NCBI RefSeq assembly: GCF_050947875.1
Contig: NC_134570.1
Location: 105,611,622-105,675,621, forward strand
Origin: Dermacentor variabilis
Lineage: Eukaryota > Arthropoda > Arachnida > Ixodida > Ixodidae
Direction of reading: 5' to 3'
DNA: 64,000 bases
The notes under the pieces are model-generated. The model did no database searches. It saw only the letters and a list, made by a program, of their open reading frames with translations, and had not been told where the DNA came from. Every line of letters begins with the position of its first letter. The stretch's first letter is position 1. Below are positions 54,974 through 64,000 of this stretch, piece by piece. Made by a program: the position numbers and the translations under genes.

Positions 54974-57900
54974 ATGGATTTGAAGTCGTTGCGCAAACCG
55001 AAATTGTTGGAGCTTGCAAGAGAGTTGGGTCTGGATGTCTCAGACAAACTCAGAAAACCAGAACTGATAAAGGCTATTCTTGAGTTAGAGGCTGAGGATG
55101 ACGAGCTGTCGGAATGCCTTGAGACTATTGAAGAGAGGGAGACTGCAAAAAGAGAAGAGCGCGAACGTAAAGAACAGAAAGAGCGAGAGCAACAAGAGAA
55201 AAAAGAAGAGCGTGACCGTCAACACGCTTTGGAAATGAAGCGTCTCGAGATAGAGATGGAACGCGCTCGTAATGGAAGTCAGGCACACGGTGCAGGAGAA
55301 CGCGTATTGTTCAAAATGACGGACCTGATGCGGCCGTTTAAGCTTGGAGAGGACATTGGTTTGTTCCTGGTTAACTTTGAGCGAACGTGCGAGAAGCAGG
55401 GGTTCTCTCGGGAAACGTGGCCACAGCGCTTGCTCACTTTGTTACCCGGCGAGGCGGCCGACGTAGTCGCTCGCTTGGATAGAGAGGAGGCAGAGGATTT
55501 CGACACAGTGAAATCGAGTCTGCTAAAAAAGTACCGGCTGTCTGCGGAGGCGTTCCGTCGGAAGTTTCGGGAAAATGAGAAAGGCAGAAGTGAGTCATAT
55601 ACAGAGTTTGCGTATAGGCTTATGTCGAACATGCAGGAGTGGCTCAAAGAAGAGAAAGCGTTTGGTGACCACGATAAAGTTCTGCAGTGTTTCGGGCTAG
55701 AACAGTTTTATAGTCGGTTACCGGAGAACGTGCGATACTGGGTCTTGGATAGGCCAGACGTGAGTACGGTGGCTAGAGCCGCTGAGCTAGCCGAGGAGTT
55801 TGTGACGCGTCGAGCTCGCGGAGCTAAGGACGGTCAAAAGGGTGAATTTGGCTCCAAGTCTGAGAGGCCAAGGTTCACGCCCATGAGATTTAAGGGGGAC
55901 ACGCGTAGTGAGGATGCGAGTGAAAGCAATCCGACCAAACGTAAAGAGACGGCAGCCGAAGCCGAACGCAGAAAGCGGTTCGAGATGAGGCGAGCGGGCG
56001 TTTGTTATACGTGCCAGAAGCCGGGTCACTTTTCGGCGCAGTGTCCGGAAACAACACCAAAAGTTGTGTTTTTTTCAATAGGCAGCACGGACGAGAACAT
56101 GAAGCTTCTTGAGCCTTACATGCGAGACCTCCTCGTAAACGGGAAAGAGTGCCGAGTGCTTCGCGATTCCGCAGCTACGATGGATGTAGTTCACCCGTCT
56201 TACGTAGAACCCCATATGTTCACGGGCGAGTGCGCGTGGATCAAGCAAGCCGTGGAAGCTCATAGCGTGTGTCTGCCGGTAGCAAAAGTGCTTATTGAAG
56301 GACCTTTCGGAGCGCTTGAGACGGAGGCGGCAGTGTCATCTATGCTGCCACCCCAGTACCCGTACCTATTTTCAAACAGGTCCGATCACCTCCTGCGCGA
56401 GAAGGGGCTTTTGTTTGGTGAAGCTAGTGTTCAGGCCTTAACCAGATCGAAGGTTCGGGAGCTCGCTGCAAAGGCGGTAGTTGCGGGGCCGACGTTATCA
56501 AACAACGAAAAAGGGTCAGAGGCGCAGCAAGCTGATATTCAGAGCACGCCCGAACAGAATAAAATTGAGTCTGTAGCGTTGAAGGCGCCAGATACTGGAG
56601 AGGAAAATCCCGACGCGGGAAAGTTAGAAGAGCTATCTACTGATTTGCTCATCGCGCCTACGTCAGACGGACTTGATAGGTTGCTAAAAGTCAGCCGGAC
56701 GGCTTTGATAGCCGAGCAAAAAAAGGATGGCAGCCTGGAAAACGTGCGCTGCAATGTCAAAGAAGGTATCGCCAGGAAAACTGCGCGTTTTGTGGAAAGA
56801 TGTGGAGTCCTGTACCGGAAGTATCTAGACCGCCGAGGAGTGGAGTTCGATCAGCTGGTCGTGCCTCAATGCTATCGTCAGGATCTGTTGCGCTTGTCAC
56901 ATGGGGGTTCGTGGTCCGGACACCTAGGAGTTAAGAAAACTAAGGACCGTCTCTTGCAAGAGTACTATTGGCCAGGGTGTTTTCGGGACGCAGACCATTT
57001 CGTGAGGACATGTGACACTTGTCAGCGGGTGGGCAAACCAGGGGACAAATCGAGGGCGCCGTTGAAATTGGTACCTATCATTACGGAGCCTTTTAGACGG
57101 CTCGTTATTGATACAGTGGGACCTCTGCCGGTAACAGCCACGGGGCACAGACACATTTTGACTGTGATCTGCCCAGCGACAAAGTTCCCTGAAGCAGTGC
57201 CGCTTAAAGAACTCAGCTCAGTTGAGATAGTTAATGCACTACTGTCCATATTTGCGCGAGTTGGTTTTCCTGCAGAAATTCAATCAGATCAGGGCACAGT
57301 GTTTACTAGCGCTTTGACGACAACTTTTCTCGAAAGGTGTGGGGTAAAGCTGCTACACAGCTCAGTGTACCACCCACAGTCGAATTCCGTTGAGAAGCTC
57401 CACTCCGTCATGAAGCGCGTGTTGAGAGCCTTGTGTTTTGAACATCAAACTGACTGGGAGCTGTGTCTGCCTGGGGTGATGTTTGCTTTAAGGACCGCGC
57501 CGCATGCGGCTACGGGGTTTTCGCCAGCGGAACTGGTGTACGGTCGCTCGCTTCGATCTCCGCTTCGCATGCTTCGAGAATCATGGGAAGGTAGGGGCGA
57601 CGACCCAGTCGTGGTGGAGTACGTGCTTAAGCTCCTCGAACGCTTAAGAAGGGCACAGGAGTTGTCAGGTGAAGCAATGACAAAGGCCCAGCAGAGGGCC
57701 AAGGTTTATTATGATCGGACAGCCAGGGCCCGTCGTTTTGAGGTTGGCGATGAGGTCATGATATTGCGCACATCGCTAAACAACAAACTAGACGTGCAGT
57801 GGGAGGGCCCAGCGCGAATTGTTCAGAAACTGTCGGACGTTAACTACGTGGTAAGTCTGCCAGGAAAGCGGAAAGCACAGCAAGTTTACCACTGTAATCT

Positions 57901-59461
57901 GCTCAAACCTTATAGACAAAGGGAAGCAGTGGTGTGCATGATGGTAAACGTTCCTGAAGAGCTTCCGGTCGAGCTTCCGGGACTAGGCTCAGTGACGAAC
58001 AGGGAAGACACCGGTCAAGTCATTAGTGACCTTATCAGTAAAGCACCGCTGTCGCCTGAGCAGAAAACCGAACTACACCAGCTATTACAAGAGTTTCAAG
58101 GTCTGTTCTCTGAGAGGCCTGGTAGGACTTCTGTACTTACTCATGATATAGAACTTACCTCCACAGAGCCAGTACGATCCAAGGCGTATCGGGTGTCACC
58201 CCGCCAGAGCGATATTATGGAGGCTGAGGTAAAGAAAATGCTACAGCTCGGTGTTATTGAGGCAGGTGAGAGTGATTATACCTCCCCTTTGATTTTAGTT
58301 GAGGTACCGGGCAAGGAACCTCGTCCTTGCGTCGACTACCGCAGGCTTAATTCCATCACTAAGGATCAAATTTATCCGATCCCTAACATCGAGGAGCGCC
58401 TTGAGAAAGTTAGTAGCGCTCAGTTTATTTCCACCCTAGATCTTGTCAGGGGTTATTGGCAGGTTCCACTTACAGAAGAGGCTAGTAGGTATGCGGCGTT
58501 CATTTCACCAATGGGAACATTCCGTCCTAAAGTGTTGAGTTTTGGTTTGAAGAACGCGCCATACTGTTTTTCAAGTCTCATGGATAAAGTGTTGCGGGGA
58601 CAGCAAGAATTCGCTTTACCGTATCTAGACGACGTAGCGATATTCTCCGCATCCTGGTCTGAGCATATGACACACTTGCGGGCAGTGCTAACCCGCCTGC
58701 GCGAAGCAGGCTTGACAGTAAAGGCTCCTAAGTGCCAGTTAGCACAGGCCGAGGTTGTCTACCTCGGTCACGTGATTGGTCAGGGTCGTCGCCGCCCCTC
58801 TGAAATAAAAGTGGCCGCTGTGCGAGACTTTCCGCAACCGCGCACAAAGACCGATATTCGGTCGTTCTTAGGTGTCGCCGGCTACTATCAGAGGTACATC
58901 CCTAGGTACTCTGATATCGCGGCTCCCCTGACGGATGCTCTAAGAAAGACAGAGCCTCAAACAGTCGTCTGGGACGAGACAAAGGAAAGAGCTTTTAGCG
59001 CCCTAAAGAGTGCCCTAACAAGCCAGCCTGTGCTACGATCGCCAGACTATACAAAAGGGTTCATTGTTCAGTGCGATGCTAGTGAGCGAGGCATGGGCGT
59101 TGTACTGTGCCAACGGGAAAATGGAGAAGTAGAACACCCCGTCCTGTATGCTAGTCGTAAGCTGACCAGTCGTGAGCAGGCGTATAGCGCCACCGAGAAA
59201 GAGTGTGCATGTCTCGTGTGGGCCGTTCAGAAATTGTCATGCTATCTAGCCGGCTCGAGGTTTGTCATTGAGACAGATCACTGCCCTCTCCAATGGCTGC
59301 AGACCATCTCTCCCAAAAATGGCCGCCTCCTGCGCTGGAGCCTCGCTTTACAACAATATTCCTTTGAGGTGCGTTACAAAAAGGGGAGTCTCAACGGTAA
59401 CGCCGATGGCTTAAGTCGAAGCCCTAACGTAGGAATCAGCCTCAAAATTGTTTGTTACTGA
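54974..59461 (+). CDS. Gag-Pol polyprotein of Gmr1-like retrotransposon (1495 aa)
   Basis: Order of domains: SAP-like helix pair (1-40, LRKPKLLELARELGL); charged coiled coil (45-100); Gag core with a SCAN-like helical segment (about 188-285, EAFRRKFRENEKG... LPENVRYWVLDRP); CCHC knuckle C344-C347-H352-C357; protease with LRDSAAT (Asp398); integrase with H642/H650 and CDTC zinc site, catalytic D713, D772, E807 (34 residues apart) and a GPA/IVQ chromatin-type tail; RT with motif A Asp1156 and YLDD (D1219, D1220); RNase H with D1368, TEKE and ETDH motifs, ending at a linker NGNADGLSR. Gag and Pol share one frame, with no frameshift or stop between them. Start chosen at the first Met of the SAP-like segment. 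Protease Asp is followed by Ser-Ala where retropepsins usually have Ser/Thr-Gly. No broken catalytic site is seen elsewhere. Confidence 0.93.
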   Translation: MDLKSLRKPKLLELARELGLDVSDKLRKPELIKAILELEAEDDELSECLETIEERETAKREERERKEQKEREQQEKKEERDRQHALEMKRLEIEMERARNGSQAHGAGERVLFKMTDLMRPFKLGEDIGLFLVNFERTCEKQGFSRETWPQRLLTLLPGEAADVVARLDREEAEDFDTVKSSLLKKYRLSAEAFRRKFRENEKGRSESYTEFAYRLMSNMQEWLKEEKAFGDHDKVLQCFGLEQFYSRLPENVRYWVLDRPDVSTVARAAELAEEFVTRRARGAKDGQKGEFGSKSERPRFTPMRFKGDTRSEDASESNPTKRKETAAEAERRKRFEMRRAGVCYTCQKPGHFSAQCPETTPKVVFFSIGSTDENMKLLEPYMRDLLVNGKECRVLRDSAATMDVVHPSYVEPHMFTGECAWIKQAVEAHSVCLPVAKVLIEGPFGALETEAAVSSMLPPQYPYLFSNRSDHLLREKGLLFGEASVQALTRSKVRELAAKAVVAGPTLSNNEKGSEAQQADIQSTPEQNKIESVALKAPDTGEENPDAGKLEELSTDLLIAPTSDGLDRLLKVSRTALIAEQKKDGSLENVRCNVKEGIARKTARFVERCGVLYRKYLDRRGVEFDQLVVPQCYRQDLLRLSHGGSWSGHLGVKKTKDRLLQEYYWPGCFRDADHFVRTCDTCQRVGKPGDKSRAPLKLVPIITEPFRRLVIDTVGPLPVTATGHRHILTVICPATKFPEAVPLKELSSVEIVNALLSIFARVGFPAEIQSDQGTVFTSALTTTFLERCGVKLLHSSVYHPQSNSVEKLHSVMKRVLRALCFEHQTDWELCLPGVMFALRTAPHAATGFSPAELVYGRSLRSPLRMLRESWEGRGDDPVVVEYVLKLLERLRRAQELSGEAMTKAQQRAKVYYDRTARARRFEVGDEVMILRTSLNNKLDVQWEGPARIVQKLSDVNYVVSLPGKRKAQQVYHCNLLKPYRQREAVVCMMVNVPEELPVELPGLGSVTNREDTGQVISDLISKAPLSPEQKTELHQLLQEFQGLFSERPGRTSVLTHDIELTSTEPVRSKAYRVSPRQSDIMEAEVKKMLQLGVIEAGESDYTSPLILVEVPGKEPRPCVDYRRLNSITKDQIYPIPNIEERLEKVSSAQFISTLDLVRGYWQVPLTEEASRYAAFISPMGTFRPKVLSFGLKNAPYCFSSLMDKVLRGQQEFALPYLDDVAIFSASWSEHMTHLRAVLTRLREAGLTVKAPKCQLAQAEVVYLGHVIGQGRRRPSEIKVAAVRDFPQPRTKTDIRSFLGVAGYYQRYIPRYSDIAAPLTDALRKTEPQTVVWDETKERAFSALKSALTSQPVLRSPDYTKGFIVQCDASERGMGVVLCQRENGEVEHPVLYASRKLTSREQAYSATEKECACLVWAVQKLSCYLAGSRFVIETDHCPLQWLQTISPKNGRLLRWSLALQQYSFEVRYKKGSLNGNADGLSRSPNVGISLKIVCY

Positions 59462-59912
59462 TGTTTTTCTTCCTGAGGCAGGATTTTTTTAACATATTGC
59501 TTTTGTTTAGTGTTTCAAAGTGATGATATGCTTTCTAGTGCAATTTTTCAATTTGTGGACGCGTTCTGAGTGATGCTAGACTACTGTAAGGAACTAGGCA
59601 GTGGTATAAAAAGGGGAAAGAGCCTGGCAGGGCTTAGTGAGGGTTGTGCCGTGCTTGCTGACTGAGCGGTTGAGTTTTCAGCGTAGTTCTAACGCTTGCC
59701 GGGAACGAGAACAAAAATGTGAACTCTCCCGAAGTCACTTTGCAGTGTCCCGTGCGAACCTGAACGAGAGAACGAGGCCTTCTCTGTGCGCTGCGCTCAA
59801 GAAACGTCAAGGGACGCCCGACTTCGGTTATGAGCATCATCGAGCGACATCCCTCCGGACAGCGGATGCAGTCCCCTGTCCATCGGGATCTCCTTTCCCC
59901 GGCGGGGCGGTC
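59462..59912 (+). other. 3' non-coding region with promoter-like block and PPT
   Basis: Between the Pol stop and the 3' LTR. GGTATAAAAAGGGG at about 59602 looks like a second TATA element and is followed by LTR-leader-like text. The purine-rich GGCGGGGCGG next to the LTR (59901-59910) may be the polypurine tract. Confidence 0.5.
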
Positions 59913-60720
59913 TGTTGCGTTTCGCCTGCGACACGTGGTTTTGCCGGCGCGACGGCGGCGGGGCGGCGGACATCTTGGCCCGATCGTCGTCACCGCAACA
60001 CTCATCGCCAGGTGTTTCCAGGCGCGTCTGCGGCGATGCGACCGCCTAGGGATTTCGTTCCAGTCATTGTGCCCGAAACAGGCGATGCCAAAGCAGGGAT
60101 CTCATTCCAGTTATTGGGCCCGAAACAGGCGATGCCAAAGCAGGGATCTCGTTCCAGTCATTGTGCCCGAAACAGGCGATGCCAAAGCAGGGACCATCTT
60201 CTCGTTACAGTCATTGTGTCCGACCGGCAGCGCCACGACAGTGTGCTGCGCAGCGCCACGACCAGGTGCTACGAGATCGTGCGCAGCGCCACGACATGGT
60301 GCTACGGCATCGCTACGACAGTGTGCGTCACCATTAGCCCATTGTACATTCACGTGCTCGTCTTTTGAGGGGTTCCTTCTTGCCCTCAACTGCGAGAGTA
60401 TAAAAACAGCTGCCCCCGGACGCCAGAGGAGGGCTCCGATTTCTTCCGTTGAGTGAAGTGCTCTCCCGTCTCTCTACTTCGGTCAAACCTGACCGCCAAC
60501 TCTTTGCGATGTTAAAATAAACAAGTTGTTTCGTTGTTACCTGTCGACTCATGCTTTGCCGGGACCTTCGGATGCTTGCAGTTGTACCCCAGGCCGCCAG
60601 GCCAACGCTACCCTTGGGGCTTGCGACCCAGGTACAACCACGGGCGTCAGCGCCGAGTTCCCAACAGATCGTACCCGCAGTCGGATCCAAATATCTGGTG
60701 GCAGCGGTGGGATCCAAACA
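59913..60720 (+). repeat. 3' LTR
   Basis: Same length and, as far as I can read, the same sequence as 53811-54618, including the 47-bp U3 array, TATA and AATAAA. ATGC follows directly. Confidence 0.93.
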
Positions 60721-61165
60721 ATGCAGACGCGCAGTCGGTCGCCGCGAACCCGTGTGATCGCTACATTGAGGCTTCATTCTGTTATACCCCATTCGGTTAT
60801 ACAGGCAGCCCACTATAAAAACATATTTCACATAGTTTACTCTCAGCGGTTGCCTACCTTTCACGCAAGAAGCCGGTTCGGGAGACTGCATCGCGGCGAC
60901 CGCGCTCAGTGGCATTCACTGTACGTATTCGCTAAAGAGGTAGCGTCTGTAAACCATTCTGTGCTTTCAGCTTGCCAAAGATTATTATAGTGACAGTCAA
61001 AAACTTCCTTCGTTTTGAGAGTACCTACATAAACGTCCAGGAAGGCTGCCGCGTGGTGATTTTATTGAGCGCCGTAAGCGAAACCTATGAGGAGCGCGCC
61101 GCGTGATCCCTCATAGTACGCAAGGGAGGCGCTTCTGAGAGACGGCGACTAAAACCCCTTAAACT
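60721..61165. other. Right flank of the LTR retrotransposon
   Basis: No gene recognised. It continues the target sequence interrupted at 53810. The ACTATAAAAACATATTTCAC segment near 60815 is TATA-like but has no frame after it. Confidence 0.4.
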
Positions 61166-61450
61166 TCGTAAAGTAGTGACACTCACCTCCTCGGCCTTCA
61201 CTCTTCCTCGTTTCTCCTCTCTTTCACGCTCCCTCCTCGACCGTGGCGCCGCCTACATTGCTCGAGCGTAGCAACGGCGCCAACATACGCTCCTCGCCAC
61301 TCCGTAGATGCTTCTCGAGCAAAAATGGCGCTGACGCACGGTGCGAGGGCCCACGTGATGCTATTAGGCCAATAGCGACGCGGCGTCGGCCTCGGCCAGA
61401 GCGCGCGAGGAGGAGGCGGCATTCTTCAAAGCGTGGCAGTACTTTACGAA
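61166..61450. mobile_element. Short GC-rich MITE
   Basis: Ends CTTCGTAAAGTAGTGACACT and the inverted GTGGCAGTACTTTACGAAG share about 17 of 20 bases. The core CTCGACCGTGGCGCCGCC is also found in the MULE-like insert near 46710 (CTCGACGGTGGCGCCGCC), so both may belong to one family. Confidence 0.55.
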
Positions 61451-61866
61451 GACTCCGTAACTCCTCGCCGCCAATACCGCGAGGGTGAGAGCGTATTAAG
61501 GGTGGGCGTACTGCTTCCGGTTGCCAATGGGCGGAAAAAAGCGGTGGTGGCGCGTGGATGGTTGCATAGAGTTAGTAGATGGAGGGGCTTTAGGCAGGAC
61601 TGTGGTTCCCCGCAACGCCAGCGCGGCGCTGCAAGCATGGAACCTTTTAGGCACTTTATTAGGCGCGCTTAGGCACGCTGAACCGTGCTTGTGTGCCGCC
61701 GATTTCGCAGTATCATCTGCTCGCGCGCCCTTGTTGCGCGTGCCCTTCCGGTGCGGAACATATGATGTGCAAGAAAGGCGCCGTTACGTTCATCTGAATA
61801 AAACGAACGTCTGCACGAAGGAATAGCAAGCTTTATTCCAGAATGTAAACCTCTAGAAACAAAAGA
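61451..61866. other. No gene recognised
   Basis: GC-rich intergenic. CTGAATAAAACG near 61795 (plus strand) and GGAATAAAGC (minus strand, near 61835) are possible polyadenylation signals facing each other. Confidence 0.4.
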
Positions 61867-62660
61867 ATGAAAAGTCAGTCGTGGACAGGTTCGCATAAAG
61901 TACGAAGTATTGGTATTTTGTCGGCTCTCCTGTCGCAGCCACGACGGCAGCCATTCCAGGTGCCAAACTGTCGTACCGGGTGGCGGCAGAGGTAGAGCAC
62001 GTCGCTAATCTTTGCGATTCTGCGTGCATGAACACTGTTGCAGCGGCCGACGCGAAAGGGGCTTTCTTTATCTCCGCCCTGCAGACGTTTTCGATAATGT
62101 CCATGTCCGCACCTTGCGGAGGCCAGTCCAGCGCCATCACGTGCCTCTCCTCCAGGAGGCGAGTAACGGATGCAGCAGTGTGGATGGGAACGCGGTCGCG
62201 CTGGTAGAAAAAGAAGCCGTCGCGAAATGGACGGTTGAGCGCGTACGGCACTATAGGACGGTGCCTAGCAGGTCTTTGCAAGCTGCAGCAGGGAGCCGGC
62301 CGACCAGGCGTACGATTGGGCCCAAGACTTCTTTGGAGACGGAACCCCACACGCTCACTCCACATCGGCCGCTGCTGGCAATACGCTGGAGATTGGAGGC
62401 ATCGAACCTGGGTAAAGCAGGCAGAGCACGAGACAATAGAATTTTAGAGTATGCAGCGGCCCTTGATGGCAATAGATTACCGCGACGACGGTGGGATGCG
62501 GGCCTGCGTGTTTTCCAGCAGGTATTAGGTCGGACACATAGGTCGGTGTGATAGATTGCGCGAGCGTATAGCAACAATGCAAACAAGACCACAGCCAGTG
62601 GTTTCCTTTCTCTACAACACAATGTGTGGCTGCCAATCGGCAGTCAGTAACAGCGAGCGT
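61867..62660 (-). pseudogene. Tc1/mariner (DD34E) transposase relic
   Basis: Minus-strand text SGRCGVSVWGSVSKEVLGP.VRLVGRLPAAACKDLL (about 62370-62255), then a frameshift into FFYQRDRVPIHTAASVTRLLEE and DWPPQGADMDIIENV (about 62195-62070). These match the Tc1 blocks GG-V-VWG, QDNAP-H and WP-QS-DLNPIEN. The second Asp and the Glu are retained with 34 residues between them, but frames are broken and the N-terminal DNA-binding domains are not seen. AATAAAG follows on the minus strand. Inverted ends were not located. Confidence 0.75.
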
Positions 62661-63761
62661 CATCGTATGTCGCAGTCACAATCAGCTCACGCGTTAATCA
62701 TCGAATCATTTCGCGATAGGAATTTGAGCGAACCCGCTTCACCTTTGTCTCGCAAAGAATTGAAGTTCTCGTCCTGCCGGGCTACATTAAAGGAGTGGTT
62801 TATTACCAGTGTTTACTGGGTAGAAAACCTGATCGCAGGCGTCACGAAATAAGAAGTTGGAAGGTGCCGTCCACCCTGTCATCTTTGCCTGTTCGTCATT
62901 CCTTTCTTATTTTTTTTTCCTTTGCACTCAATCGGAGTTGCACTAATGTCAAGGCGAGCGCAATAGAGATGCTCGTGAAAACGTGCGTGCGCCGCTTCTA
63001 CGTATAACACGCGCTGGCGCAGCTCGACATCCTCGTAGCGAATCGCTGTTGCGTACTCTTGCTGAACGCACTAACAAAACATTTTTTCTTACGGAAAGGA
63101 GGAACCATGCAACGCATTCGCCTGCCCGTCTATCATATTCAACTTGAATATGAAGATACCGAAATGTGGACGACCTGTCTGGTGTTTCCCGTCCTCCGGA
63201 CGCGCTGCTGTCGGTCTCATCGCGTTGTAAAAGTCGATTCGTCCGTAGAAATGACGCTGCGCCACTCATCCACCGTCAAAGTCTGATCCTCTCGTGCGAA
63301 CGGCAGCCTTGTGCTTTTGTTCTGGGAATACAACAACGGCTGGCACGCCGTCACGTGGCTTCGAATAAGGCCCCTATATAGTGGAGACACTCACCTATGC
63401 ACATGCGTGCTGGCCGCGAGCCTCAGGTCATCGCGGGTTGCTTGTGCAGTCAGCTTCGGGTCCCGTCTCGCGCCTGGAACGATGCGCTCGTCGTCGGAGT
63501 CCGTTGTCGCTCTCGGTCGATGTCCTCGCGGGGCATGTTAACCAAGCGACCTTCCGTTTGGTATGCGCCTGCACAATTCTGTTGATCGGAGAACGGAAGT
63601 GCCCAGTCATTTCGTCAATTTGCTGCTCCGGCAAACCTGCTACACAGACAAAGTCGCTATCTGCAAACGTTCCGACATGCTAATTCCTGGTATTTCTGGT
63701 TGCGACGCGACGGAACGGCGGCATGGCGTGATGTTCACGTGATGTAACTACCTCCGGCTCG
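62661..63761. other. No gene recognised
   Basis: Several short frames occur on both strands (62949-63269 minus, 63381-63683 plus), but none has a recognisable domain. Probably intergenic or old repeat sequence. Confidence 0.4.
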
Positions 63762-63883
63762 AATTCCCTGATAATGTGGCCAGTAAAATGGGCGTAGAAA
63801 TGGTCATTTGACCAACTACGTCCCTTGTAGTTGGTCAAGTGAACCTGTCTACGCCAGTTTTATTGGCACATTATCACGGAATT
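63762..63883. repeat. Near-perfect 122-bp palindrome
   Basis: The left arm AATTCCCTGATAATGTG..CCA.TAAAA, GGCGTAGA and TGACCAACTAC is mirrored on the right arm by GTAGTTGGTCA, TCTACGCC and CACATTATCACGGAATT. The centre is near 63824. It resembles a hairpin MITE. Confidence 0.88.
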
Positions 63884-64000
63884 AGTAGCCGACATTACAA
63901 TAATTGCTAGTGCGTGCTCGCATAGGTAACACGCGCTATATGGCTCATTGCTTTCTTTTATAGCACTACTAGTAGTACATTAAAGTACGTTTTTGATGCC

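Larger units (their letters stand above)
53811..60720 (+). mobile_element. Gmr1-like Ty3/gypsy LTR retrotransposon, apparently intact
   Basis: 6.9 kb, flanked by ATGC (53807-53810 and 60721-60724). Two 808-bp LTRs start TGTTGCG and end AAACA, and I found no difference between them by eye. One uninterrupted 1495-codon frame (54974-59461) encodes Gag and Pol. Integrase precedes RT-RNase H, the Copia-like order known among Ty3/gypsy elements in the Gmr1 clade, whose Gag is also the recognised source of the SCAN domain. PBS-like (54621) and purine-rich (59898-59912) sequences sit at the expected places. There is no envelope-like frame. Identical LTRs and an open frame suggest very recent insertion. 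Confidence 0.93.

Overview
The window looks like genomic DNA of a hard tick (Ixodidae), though I cannot name the species from sequence alone. Three things suggest this. Split eukaryotic genes have long GT-AG introns. There is a tRNA-derived SINE of the kind described from Rhipicephalus (Ruka-like). The transposon load is very heavy and deeply nested. I see no bacterial genes, operons, rRNA genes or CRISPR arrays.

The host genes lie in the first 27 kb and form a divergent pair. On the minus strand is the 5' part of an HGH1-homologue gene: coding exon 1 at 4113-4197 and exon 2 at 874-1300, with the rest running off the left edge. On the plus strand is a complete TANGO2 homologue. Its seven coding exons run from 5048 to 26763, all introns are GT-AG with matching phases, and the spliced product is 283 codons, close to the human length of 276. 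The two start codons are about 850 bp apart, so the interval 4198-5047 probably holds a shared promoter region and a TANGO2 5'UTR intron.

The TANGO2 introns contain mostly DNA transposon relics. These are a ~750-bp TIR element with a Myb/SANT-like ORF, an internally deleted pogo/Tigger element, a 0.9-kb TA-flanked MITE, a possible Tigger-like outer element, and two nested copies of a CAGGGTGTCTACCAA-ended transposon with 5-bp target duplications. There are also a SINE and a foldback with long AT arrays.

From 27 kb to the right edge I find no convincing host gene, and the base composition becomes more GC-rich by eye. This part is a stack of mobile elements: a solo LTR (29199-29787), a third copy of the nested transposon carrying an Arg-rich tandem-repeat insert (30254-32430), a 1.1-kb palindrome (36121-37193), and a ~13.9-kb inverted-repeat structure (37225-51135). 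Inside the last lie a Harbinger-type MITE, a second pair of inverted arms, a dead RTE-type LINE headed by an intact tRNA-like Pol III promoter, and an I/R1-type LINE. That LINE is cut in its RNase H domain by a 3.7-kb MULE-like insert with a 9-bp target duplication.

The standout element is an apparently intact Ty3/gypsy LTR retrotransposon at 53811-60720. Its LTRs look identical, its TSD is ATGC, and one 1495-codon gag-pol frame encodes SAP-like, coiled-coil, SCAN-like, zinc-knuckle, protease, integrase, RT and RNase H segments. Integrase lies before RT, the order known from the Gmr1 clade. To its right are a Tc1/mariner DD34E relic and a near-perfect 120-bp palindrome.

All calls rest on reading the sequence by eye and on family knowledge. 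No search or alignment was run.
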